64,000 bases of DNA from Phocoenobacter uteri (lineage in GTDB: Bacteria; Pseudomonadota; Gammaproteobacteria; Enterobacterales; Pasteurellaceae): NCBI RefSeq assembly GCF_900454895.1, contig NZ_UGTA01000001.1, positions 1,736,001 through 1,800,000 of the forward strand, written 5' to 3'. Positions within the stretch are counted from its first letter, which is position 1. Every line of letters begins with the position of its first letter. A program made the translations under genes and the position numbers. Shown in pieces: positions 27,501-35,404 of this stretch. The notes under the pieces are model-generated. The model was not told the DNA's origin, did not search any database, and saw only the letters and a list, made by a program, of their open reading frames with translations.

Positions 27501-27708
27501 AGTTTATTTTGGATATTATGTAGCTATGGACAGACATACTGCAGCAATAAATATCAGAGAGCCCGATTTAGAAAGATCCAAAGGTAAAGATGGATTACAT
27601 AGAGGAATTGGTGTAAAAACAGCTCTTTCTTTTGAAAAATACGATATTGATCCTTTGGGTAAAAATATCAGACCTTGTCAGCCGAAAGCTCGACAACCTA
27701 TTCGTTAA
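24529..27708 (+). CDS. cas9: Type II-C CRISPR effector nuclease Cas9
   Basis: 1059 residues, the compact II-C size (N. meningitidis Cas9 has 1082). RuvC-I is ILGLDLGVASVGWS with Asp11, the Arg-rich bridge helix RRLIARRVRRLLLAKK follows at about 64-80, RuvC-II is HIETGREVG with Glu503, HNH is EIDHALPFSRT with His587, and RuvC-III is RHHALDAIVVACT with His721 and Asp724. All catalytic residues are present, so it should cut both target strands. AGGTGG precedes the first ATG; a second ATG nine bases later is possible. The PAM cannot be read from the sequence. Confidence 0.98.
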   Translation: MSTMSYILGLDLGVASVGWSVIEIDENEMPIRLVDLGVRTFEKAEVPKTGESLAKSRREARSIRRLIARRVRRLLLAKKALLEEGILTQNDFLTKSIIKDLPINAWELRAKGLDHKLTSKEWATVLLHLVKHRGYLSQRKNESDTADKQLGALLSGVKENHTLLQENKYRTPAELAICKFEKEEGHIRNQNGEYIHTFDRLDLQAELHLLFEKQRQFNNPYASAKLEEKMDYLLMYQKPALSGEAILKMLGKCSFETQEYKCAKNTYSAERFIWLTKLNNLRILTQGSERGLTESERALLLNQPYQKAKLTYTQVRNILELSESEIFKGLRYGNVEDKKMIEKETLMELKAFHQIRKVLEKANLKTEWQGLATKPELLDEIGTIFSLYKTDADITAQLQDKISAPILNALLSGINFDKFINLSLVALSKILPLMEQGQRYDEACTSIYGDHYGVKTKEEHLFLPSIDKDEIRNPVVLRCLSQTRKIINAVIRLYGSPARIHIETGREVGKSFKERQKIEKNQLENKAKKERAIKEFKDLFPYFIGEPKSKDILKMRLYNEQQGKCLYSGKTIDINRLLEKGYVEIDHALPFSRTWDDSFNNKVLVLANENQNKANQTPYEWFDGKNNTTKWQQFVALVWGSHFNYHKKQHLLLKNLPEGFMKRNLNDTRYVARYLMNFINDHIQLTGKGKRRVFASNGQITALLRARWGLMKVRGDNDRHHALDAIVVACTTPSMQNKITDFVRSKEMNIFSGEFIDRNTGEIKQIHFPEPWNYFRNEVMIRVFSHDPLLELEQQLPSRPEARHQYVTPLFVSRMPTRKMTGQGHLETIKSAKRLAENESVQRIALTSLKLNTLENMANKDKEKALYQALKERLEQFNNDPVKAFAEPFYKKGGQQVKKIRVKQIQKTGVIVHQGNGVADNASMVRVDVFEKANKFYLVPIYTWQVAKGILPNKAAIANKNEDEWQEMDESFTFKFSIHPNDLIKVTTKKEVYFGYYVAMDRHTAAINIREPDLERSKGKDGLHRGIGVKTALSFEKYDIDPLGKNIRPCQPKARQPIR

Positions 27709-27713
27709 TTATT

Positions 27714-27746
27714 ACGCTCTATTTGTTTAACAGATAGAGCGTTTTT
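27714..27746 (+). terminator. Hairpin with T run between cas9 and cas1
   Basis: ACGCTCTAT (27714-27722) pairs perfectly with ATAGAGCGT (27734-27742), followed by TTTTT. It starts five bases after the cas9 stop and ends 19 bases before cas1, so it would attenuate cas1-cas2 relative to cas9. Confidence 0.75.
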
Positions 27747-27765
27747 ATTAAGAGGTAATAAGATT

Positions 27766-28680
27766 ATGTCTTGGCGAAGTATCTTAATTAGCAAGGGTGG
27801 AAAATTATCATTAAAACAGAATCAACTTTGTATTTGGCAAGAGGAGGCCGAATATACCGTTCCTATTGAAGATATTGCTATTATCGTTGTTGAAAGTAAG
27901 GAAGTGGTTATTACTGCCCCCTTACTTTCTGCTCTTGCACTCAATGGTGTGACATTATTGACCTGTGATCAACAGTTTCTACCTTGTGGACAATGGCTTC
28001 CCTTTTCACAATATCATCGCCAATTAAAAATATTAAAGCTTCAAATCGAAGCAACCACTCCTCAGAAAAAACAACTATGGCAAGAAATTATAAAACAAAA
28101 AGTACTGAATCAAGCCTTTGTCTTATCACAAGCCCAATGTGAAAAAGAAAGTGCTAAATTACACATTATGGCAAAACAGGTTAAATCAGGCGATAAAGAG
28201 AATATTGAGGCTCAAGCGGCATTACTTTATTTTCAAACTTTATTCGGAAAAACTTTTCATAGGACAGATGATGATAATATCAATAGCCACTTAAATTATG
28301 CTTACACTGTATTACGTTCTGCAGTAGCACGTTGTTTAGTTTATTATGGTTGGTTACCTAGCTTAGGAATTTTTCATCATAGCGAGTTGAATGCCTTTAA
28401 TCTTGCCGACGATTTTATTGAACCTTTTCGCCCGCTTGTCGATTTACTAGTATGGGAATTATGGAAACAAAATAAATTAGATAAAGGCTTAACACCTTAT
28501 ACCAAACAACAACTCATTAAAATTTTACACAAACAAATACAATTTCAAAATGAAACATTAAGTGTTCTAAGTGCAATAGATCGCACAATTGCATCTTTAA
28601 AAATAGCATTTATCAGTAAAAATGCCAAACAGTTAAAATTACCTAACATATTACCTTTAGAGGAATATCATTATGAGTGA
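27766..28680 (+). CDS. cas1: CRISPR integrase Cas1 (type II)
   Basis: 304 residues. Cas1 inserts new spacers as a complex with Cas2. The catalytic set is visible as Glu148 in NIEAQAALL, His205 in LGIFHHSELNAF and Glu219 in DDFIEPFRP, typical of type II Cas1. AGAGG lies before the ATG. It follows cas9 after a hairpin and overlaps cas2 by eight bases, so cas1 and cas2 are translationally coupled. No cas4 or csn2 is present, which makes this subtype II-C. Confidence 0.97.
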   Translation: MSWRSILISKGGKLSLKQNQLCIWQEEAEYTVPIEDIAIIVVESKEVVITAPLLSALALNGVTLLTCDQQFLPCGQWLPFSQYHRQLKILKLQIEATTPQKKQLWQEIIKQKVLNQAFVLSQAQCEKESAKLHIMAKQVKSGDKENIEAQAALLYFQTLFGKTFHRTDDDNINSHLNYAYTVLRSAVARCLVYYGWLPSLGIFHHSELNAFNLADDFIEPFRPLVDLLVWELWKQNKLDKGLTPYTKQQLIKILHKQIQFQNETLSVLSAIDRTIASLKIAFISKNAKQLKLPNILPLEEYHYE

Positions 28681-28999
28681 GGCAAAATTTATGCGAATAA
28701 TTGTTTTTTTTGATTTACCCGTCACCACAAAATCGAAACGCCGAGCTGCTAATCAATTTCGTCAGTTTTTGTTAAAAGATGGCTATCAAATGTTACAACT
28801 ATCGGTCTATTCTCGAATTGTTAGAGGAAGAGATTCGTTAATTAAACATCACAAAAGATTATGTCAAAACTTACCTGAAGAAGGCTCTATTCGTTGCTTA
28901 GAGGTAACAGAAAAACAATTTGCAAGTATGCAATTATTATTAGGAGAATTAAAAATTCAAGAAAAAAGGGTAAACGCGAATCAAATGCTTTTATTTTAA
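28673..28999 (+). CDS. cas2: CRISPR-associated Cas2
   Basis: 108 residues with the ferredoxin-like start MRIIVFFDLP, holding the conserved Asp, after a short SEAKF extension, and KSKRRAANQFRQFLLKDGY. It is the structural partner of Cas1 in spacer integration. Its start overlaps the end of cas1. It is the last gene of the cas operon, 168 bases before the first repeat. Confidence 0.97.
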   Translation: MSEAKFMRIIVFFDLPVTTKSKRRAANQFRQFLLKDGYQMLQLSVYSRIVRGRDSLIKHHKRLCQNLPEEGSIRCLEVTEKQFASMQLLLGELKIQEKRVNANQMLLF

Positions 29000-29072
29000 A
29001 CAGCTGTCGTTACAAAAATACTATTTTTACGTTTTTTTAATCGCTAAATATTAAAGTTTTTATCAGAAAAAA

Positions 29073-29119
29073 TCATAAAAAAACACGAATAAATAGTGAT
29101 TTACTCGTGTTTTTTATGA
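29073..29119. terminator. Bidirectional terminator between cas2 and the array
   Basis: CATAAAAAAACACGA / TCGTGTTTTTTATG form a long stem, extended inside by TAAAT / ATTTA. T runs exist on both strands, so it can stop both the cas operon (plus) and the array transcript (minus). Confidence 0.8.
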
Positions 29120-29167
29120 ATCAAAATCGTATTAACACATTGTTTTAAAAGGTTTTAACACGATAAT

Positions 29168-31380
29168 ATTGTAGCATAGCGAAATGAGAAAGGGAGCTAC
29201 AACACAATTATCATTTGAAGAGACAAGAGATGAATTGTAGCATAGCGAAATGAGAAAGGGAGCTACAACGAAAATGCTATGTTTTTGCTATGTTTTATAA
29301 TTGTAGCATAGCGAAATGAGAAAGGGAGCTACAACGATATCACATGGCGAAGAAGGGCCTAAAGGATTGTAGCATAGCGAAATGAGAAAGGGAGCTACAA
29401 CAAGCCATTGATACGATTTCAGCAGAATTTTATTGTAGCATAGCGAAATGAGAAAGGGAGCTACAACAAAGTTTTTAGCCGTATTTTGTGGTTTACAATT
29501 GTAGCATAGCGAAATGAGAAAGGGAGCTACAACAGGGCTTAAAGAGTTCGTTCACGGTTACAAATTGTAGCATAGCGAAATGAGAAAGGGAGCTACAACG
29601 AAAGCAAACCGCTATAGAGAGCGCATTTCATTGTAGCATAGCGAAATGAGAAAGGGAGCTACAACGTATTTCATCTGCTCTTTGGGGAAAGTAGGATTGT
29701 AGCATAGCGAAATGAGAAAGGGAGCTACAACGGTTTTGCTTTTCTTAGGCTTCTTAAATGCATTGTAGCATAGCGAAATGAGAAAGGGAGCTACAACTTC
29801 TGGTTTAGTCGTAGTATTACTGGAAGCATTGTAGCATAGCGAAATGAGAAAGGGAGCTACAACTTCGATACCTTGCAGGATACGTGCAGTGCAATTGTAG
29901 CATAGCGAAATGAGAAAGGGAGCTACAACACTAAACTACATCTATCCGATGACCCAATGATTGTAGCATAGCGAAATGAGAAAGGGAGCTACAACATTCG
30001 ATCACTCATCCTACATTATCAATCAATTGTAGCATAGCGAAATGAGAAAGGGAGCTACAACTATTGTTGCAGTGCTTTGGTTTTACCCACAATTGTAGCA
30101 TAGCGAAATGAGAAAGGGAGCTACAACTTTCTCTATTTCCGATTGTTGTAATTTTGAATTGTAGCATAGCGAAATGAGAAAGGGAGCTACAACAAACACT
30201 AAAAGGGATACCAAATGGCTTTAATTGTAGCATAGCGAAATGAGAAAGGGAGCTACAACCCAATATAAATCCCTGCGTGGTTAGGTACAATTGTAGCATA
30301 GCGAAATGAGAAAGGGAGCTACAACGCTCGAATATGTCTTCCCTCAATCGTCCCAATTGTAGCATAGCGAAATGAGAAAGGGAGCTACAACCGTACGGTT
30401 TAGCACGCTGTCATAATGTAAATTGTAGCATAGCGAAATGAGAAAGGGAGCTACAACATGTGATCATAGATTATGTTAATATTCGAGATTGTAGCATAGC
30501 GAAATGAGAAAGGGAGCTACAACTGATCACCCTGTTTATGCAAATGTTGATGGATTGTAGCATAGCGAAATGAGAAAGGGAGCTACAACTTTGAATAAGG
30601 CGTTATTTTTATCTGAGATATTGTAGCATAGCGAAATGAGAAAGGGAGCTACAACGTTGTGAATTGAGCATTACACCATCTCCCTATTGTAGCATAGCGA
30701 AATGAGAAAGGGAGCTACAACGTAACTTCGGTTTTGTTGGCGTTTGTTTGGATTGTAGCATAGCGAAATGAGAAAGGGAGCTACAACTGAACCAAATAAC
30801 AATAATACCTTTGATATATTGTAGCATAGCGAAATGAGAAAGGGAGCTACAACTATTTCCAAGAGCATCAGCAATAGCTTTTGATTGTAGCATAGCGAAA
30901 TGAGAAAGGGAGCTACAACAAATCATTGAGCATATCGACCAAAGTGGCGATTGTAGCATAGCGAAATGAGAAAGGGAGCTACAACCTTACTGCCACCTTT
31001 TGGATCAAGGTTTATATTGTAGCATAGCGAAATGAGAAAGGGAGCTACAACAAATCAGATGTTCCTTCAGCACCAGCTACGATTGTAGCATAGCGAAATG
31101 AGAAAGGGAGCTACAACGCGATTGATGATACATTAGGGAAATTAGGCATTGTAGCATAGCGAAATGAGAAAGGGAGCTACAACAATAGAAGCCATTGCCA
31201 CCACAGGCTCGGCATTGTAGCATAGCGAAATGAGAAAGGGAGCTACAACTGTGGTTCGCTATCTTCTCCGGTGGTGGTGATTGTAGCATAGCGAAATGAG
31301 AAAGGGAGCTACAACCAACACAATTCTATCCGCTTATCTCTCTAGATTGTAGCATAGCGAAATAAAACGTAGCTCTTGTA
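29168..31380 (-). CRISPR. Type II-C CRISPR array, 33 spacers
   Basis: Thirty-three identical 36-nt repeats start every 66 bases from 29168 to 31280, and a 34th, degenerate repeat starts at 31346. All 33 spacers are 30 nt and I saw no duplicates. On the crRNA (minus) strand the repeat begins GTTGTAGCTCCC and ends GCTATGCTACAAT, whose TGCTACAAT is an extended -10 box, so each repeat can start its own crRNA as in Neisseria. Transcription runs toward cas2. The degenerate repeat keeps only the half carrying the promoter and stands at the 5' end of the transcript. Confidence 0.98.
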
Positions 31381-31581
31381 AAAATTCAAGTATAAATATT
31401 GTATTTTATGCTTCTTTATATTATTGTGCATAGTATATATTTTAAACTAAACATATCGTTCCAATAAAATAATCACACTCTTCATAATAGTTTCAGAAAA
31501 TACATGCTTAAATCAATGTGTATTCCAATTTTAGTGCTAAAAAATTTTTAATTTACTTAAATTATAAAGGGAGATTCATCT

Positions 31582-33063
31582 ATGAAAATCAATAAATTAT
31601 CCTATTTAATTTCACTTTCTTTGATCGGTGCTCTTAACTCTTCCGCAGAAGCCTGCTCTGCTCTTATCGTTGGTAAATCTGCCAGTAATAATCACAGTAT
31701 GTTTATCGCAAGGAATGAAGATTTTGGCGATAATAACTGGGCAAAACATTTGGTTTATCATCCCTCAGAAGAGCCAACAGCGAAAGAGTGGAATCTTGGC
31801 GATGGTTTAGTTATCCCTATGCCTAAAAAGCTCTACGCTTATTCCGCACTGCCAGACTGGGATGCCAAAGAATCAAATAAAGAAGGGAAATATTTTGAAG
31901 AGCGTGGCGTAAATGAATTTAATGTCGCCCTTTCTGCAACTAACAGTGCTGACGTTAATGAAAAAGCCAATAAAGTTGATCCCCTTGTTAAAAATGGCTT
32001 ATCCGAAGCATTGATTCCGAGCATTATTTTGCCACAAATCAAAACCGCCAAAGAAGGCGTTGAGTTGTTAGGAAAATACCTTAAAGATTATGGTGCATCC
32101 GAAGGAAATATTCTCTATTTTGCGGATGAAAAAGAAATATGGATGATGGAAATCGGCTCAGGACACCATTGGATCGCAGTGAAAGTGCCTGATGATGCTT
32201 ATGTGATGGTTGCCAATGCGTTAAGAATCCATAATGTCGATTTAGACTCGCCTGATGTTTTACATTCAGAAGGCTTATATGAATTTGTGGAGAAAAATAA
32301 ATTACTCGATAATCCGAATAAAAAATCATTTAATTTTGCCAAAGCCTTTGGTGTATTAGGAGATACTTACAACACTCACCGCGTTTGGTTAGGTCAGAAA
32401 ATGCTGTCTCCTTCTATCAAACAATCTGAAAATGAGGCTATCTATCCATTATTCCAAAAACCCGATTCTCCGATTGATATTACAAAAATAAAACAGGTTT
32501 TAAGTGCTGATTTTAACGGTACAATTCTTGAAAAGGATGGTAAACGACCAATGAGAGTCGAACGTCAATTAGAAACCCATATTATTGAAATACGTCCAGA
32601 AAAACCAAAAGCATTGCAGATCGTCACTTGGCAAAGTTTAGGGGTTTTATCCGAATCATTAGTTGTTCCACTTTATTCAACGATGACGAAATACCCTAAC
32701 TCATTTGTGATGGGAACAGACCAATATGATCCAAATTCAGCCTATTGGCAATTCCGTAGTTTAACCACGTTGGCAAATACAAATGCTCAAAAATATTATC
32801 CTTTTATTCATAAAAATCTTGCTGTGGAACAAAAAGATATCATAGAACGCTTTAATCAAGTTGATAAACAATTATCAGCAATAAAAGCCGTACCAATGAT
32901 GAAGACAAAATCAGCGGATTTTTCAGTCAAAGAATTAAATCACGCCTATGATTTTGCAAAATCATTAAATTCCAAAATAATGACAGATTTAACAAAAATG
33001 AGCGAGGGGAAAAAATATACTGAAAAAGAACAGAAAGCCATTTTGACACTGCCTAAAGAATAA
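31582..33063 (+). CDS. Secreted C69-family dipeptidase
   Basis: 493 residues. A signal peptide (about residues 1-24, KINKLSYLISLSLIGALN) ends in SSAEA directly before Cys25. In the C69/Ntn-hydrolase family that Cys must be the N-terminal nucleophile, so signal cleavage would itself create the active enzyme. Family segments are CSALIVGKSAS and RNEDFGDNNWAKH. It probably hydrolyses dipeptides in the periplasm or outside the cell. A ribosome site AAGGGAG precedes the ATG. It lies 200 bases after the CRISPR array and is followed by a hairpin. Confidence 0.85.
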   Translation: MKINKLSYLISLSLIGALNSSAEACSALIVGKSASNNHSMFIARNEDFGDNNWAKHLVYHPSEEPTAKEWNLGDGLVIPMPKKLYAYSALPDWDAKESNKEGKYFEERGVNEFNVALSATNSADVNEKANKVDPLVKNGLSEALIPSIILPQIKTAKEGVELLGKYLKDYGASEGNILYFADEKEIWMMEIGSGHHWIAVKVPDDAYVMVANALRIHNVDLDSPDVLHSEGLYEFVEKNKLLDNPNKKSFNFAKAFGVLGDTYNTHRVWLGQKMLSPSIKQSENEAIYPLFQKPDSPIDITKIKQVLSADFNGTILEKDGKRPMRVERQLETHIIEIRPEKPKALQIVTWQSLGVLSESLVVPLYSTMTKYPNSFVMGTDQYDPNSAYWQFRSLTTLANTNAQKYYPFIHKNLAVEQKDIIERFNQVDKQLSAIKAVPMMKTKSADFSVKELNHAYDFAKSLNSKIMTDLTKMSEGKKYTEKEQKAILTLPKE

Positions 33064-33072
33064 AACACCCAC

Positions 33073-33096
33073 AAAGGCAACCTTCTGGTTGCCTTT
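33073..33096 (+). terminator. Terminator after the C69 dipeptidase
   Basis: A perfect stem AAAGGCAACC / GGTTGCCTTT with loop TTCT. The following T run is short. Confidence 0.65.
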
Positions 33097-33234
33097 CCCT
33101 AACAAGATGATTGCCGTTACTTTGCATTCAATAATAGAAATATTCTCTTCCTTACGCCACTTTTTAAAAGATTACTGTAAATAAAACCACTTTCCCCTTT
33201 TACATTCCCCTAATTTTCCTTAAAATCCCCCCCA

Positions 33235-33243
33235 ACAAGCGGT
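33235..33243 (+). repeat. DNA uptake signal before recG
   Basis: A perfect ACAAGCGGT followed by TAAATTTTTATAAG and AATTTGCAAA, the extended AT-rich tail of the signal. It ends at the recG start. Confidence 0.8.
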
Positions 33244-33267
33244 TAAATTTTTATAAGAATTTGCAAA

Positions 33268-35361
33268 ATGAATAATGAATTATTAGACGGTGTTCCCTTA
33301 ACCGCATTAGCGGGAGTGGGGGCGAAGATTGCGGAGCGATTGAGTAAAATTGGAATTAACAACGTGCAAGATTTGTTATTTCATTTGCCGTTTCGCTATG
33401 AAGATCGCACTCGCATTACACCAATTTGTGACGCACGTCCTGAAAGTTATGTGACGGTTGAAGGCTATGTTCAACTGGCTGAAATTCAATTTGGACGACG
33501 CAGAATGTTGAACGTCGTTATTTCTGACAGCACCAGTAAAATTACCCTAAAATTCTTTAATTTTAATATGGGAATGAAAGCAAGTTTTGCACTCGGAGCA
33601 AGAGTCAAAGCTTTTGGGGAAGTAAAACGTGGACGTTTTATGGCAGAAATTCATCATCCTGAATATCAAATTATCTATAATAATCAACCTGTTGTGCTTG
33701 CGGAAAGTTTAACCCCCGTTTATTCCACCACCGAAGGATTAAAACAAAATGCGTTGCGGAAATTAACGGATCAAGCATTGGCATTGTTGGATCGTGTCAA
33801 AGTATCCGAATTGTTGCCAGACCAATTTAATCCACACCAATACAGTTTAAAAGAAGCACTGAAATTATTGCACCGCCCACCGCCAAGTATCTCTGCCGAA
33901 GAGTTAGAAAAAGGACAACACCCTGCCCAAAAACGCTTAATTTTTGAGGAGTTATTGGCACATAATTTGGCAATGCAACAGCTTAAAGTGGGAGCAAAAC
34001 AGCATTTAGCGGAGAGCTTACATTACCAAAGTGATCTCAAACAGCGATTTTTGGCAAGCCTGCCTTTCTCACCGACCAATGCCCAAAGTCGCGTCACCCA
34101 AGAGATTGAACAAGATTTGGCAAAACCACAACCGATGATGAGATTGGTACAAGGCGATGTGGGATCAGGGAAAACCTTAGTCGCCGCATTAGCAGCATTA
34201 TTGGCGATTGATAATGGCAAACAGGTTGCGTTAATGGCACCGACTGAAATTTTAGCAGAACAACACGCCATCAATTTTGCGAATTGGCTCAATCCTTTTG
34301 GCGTTGAAGTCGGTTGGCTCGCGGGAAAAGTGAAAGGAAAAGCACGTAAAGCACAACTTGAAGCCATAAAAAATGGCGAAGTTCAGATGATTGTCGGCAC
34401 GCACGCACTGTTTCAGGATGAAGTTGAATTTGCTGATTTAAGTCTTGTGATTATCGATGAACAGCACCGTTTTGGGGTTCATCAGCGACTTACCTTGCGA
34501 GAAAAAGGCACGAAAACCATCAATGGTGAAAATGTCTATCCGCACCAGCTAATTATGACCGCAACCCCCATTCCTCGCACCTTAGCGATGACGGTTTATG
34601 CGGATTTGGATACTTCAATAATTGATGAACTTCCACCGGGACGAACCCCAATTACCACTGTGGCAATTTCCGAAGATCGCCGAGCGGAAATTGTTCAGCG
34701 TGTTTATCAAGCCTGTAAAAATGAAAAACGCCAAGCCTATTGGGTGTGTACTTTGATTGATGAATCGGAAGTATTAGAGGCTCAGGCGGCGGAATCTATC
34801 GCCGAAGATTTAATCCGAGCTTTACCCGATTTACGCATTGGTTTAGTTCACGGTCGAATGAAACCCCAAGAAAAACAAGCCATTATGGCAGAATTTAAAG
34901 ACGCAAATTTAGATTTATTGGTGGCAACAACCGTTATTGAGGTGGGGGTTGATGTGCCAAATGCAAGCCTGATGATTATTGAAAACTCCGAGCGTTTAGG
35001 CTTAGCCCAACTGCATCAGTTGCGTGGACGTGTTGGGCGTGGAGCAACTGCCTCTCACTGTGTGCTGATGTACAAACCGCCACTGGGTAAAATTTCTAAA
35101 AAGCGTTTGCAGATGTTACGAGATAGCCAAGATGGTTTTCTTATCGCGGAAAAAGATTTAGAAATTCGTGGCCCCGGCGAAGTGTTGGGAACGAAACAAA
35201 CGGGCGTGGCTGAATTTAAAATTGCCAATTTAATGCGAGATCGTAAAATGATTCCGTTAGTGCAACATTATGCCAAACAGCTTATTTTACAAGATCCTGC
35301 GATTGCTCAACAGCTGATTGACCGCTGGCTTGATGATCGCACCGACTACGGAAATGCATAA
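33268..35361 (+). CDS. recG: ATP-dependent DNA helicase RecG
   Basis: 697 residues (E. coli 693). An N-terminal wedge/OB domain (TVEGYVQLAEIQFGRRR) is followed by the SF2 helicase core with the Walker A QGDVGSGKT near residue 296, DEQH box IIDEQHRFG, MTATPIPRTL and the QxxxRGRVGR motif. It remodels stalled replication forks and R-loops. It stands alone, convergent with mntH. Confidence 0.97.
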   Translation: MNNELLDGVPLTALAGVGAKIAERLSKIGINNVQDLLFHLPFRYEDRTRITPICDARPESYVTVEGYVQLAEIQFGRRRMLNVVISDSTSKITLKFFNFNMGMKASFALGARVKAFGEVKRGRFMAEIHHPEYQIIYNNQPVVLAESLTPVYSTTEGLKQNALRKLTDQALALLDRVKVSELLPDQFNPHQYSLKEALKLLHRPPPSISAEELEKGQHPAQKRLIFEELLAHNLAMQQLKVGAKQHLAESLHYQSDLKQRFLASLPFSPTNAQSRVTQEIEQDLAKPQPMMRLVQGDVGSGKTLVAALAALLAIDNGKQVALMAPTEILAEQHAINFANWLNPFGVEVGWLAGKVKGKARKAQLEAIKNGEVQMIVGTHALFQDEVEFADLSLVIIDEQHRFGVHQRLTLREKGTKTINGENVYPHQLIMTATPIPRTLAMTVYADLDTSIIDELPPGRTPITTVAISEDRRAEIVQRVYQACKNEKRQAYWVCTLIDESEVLEAQAAESIAEDLIRALPDLRIGLVHGRMKPQEKQAIMAEFKDANLDLLVATTVIEVGVDVPNASLMIIENSERLGLAQLHQLRGRVGRGATASHCVLMYKPPLGKISKKRLQMLRDSQDGFLIAEKDLEIRGPGEVLGTKQTGVAEFKIANLMRDRKMIPLVQHYAKQLILQDPAIAQQLIDRWLDDRTDYGNA

Positions 35362-35392
35362 GCGGTAAAATCTTGAAAAAATTTGACCGCTT
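35360..35392. terminator. Uptake-signal pair terminator between recG and mntH
   Basis: AAGCGGTAAAATC and a facing ATTTGACCGCTT pair imperfectly, between two convergent genes. Confidence 0.5.
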
Positions 35393-35404
35393 CATTGCAT
35401 TATA

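Noticed and set aside
30006..31289. Open frames rich in the repeated word CSSLSHFAMLQ
   Set aside because: They are translations of the CRISPR repeat. The 66-base period is divisible by three, so frames stay open; no ribosome sites.
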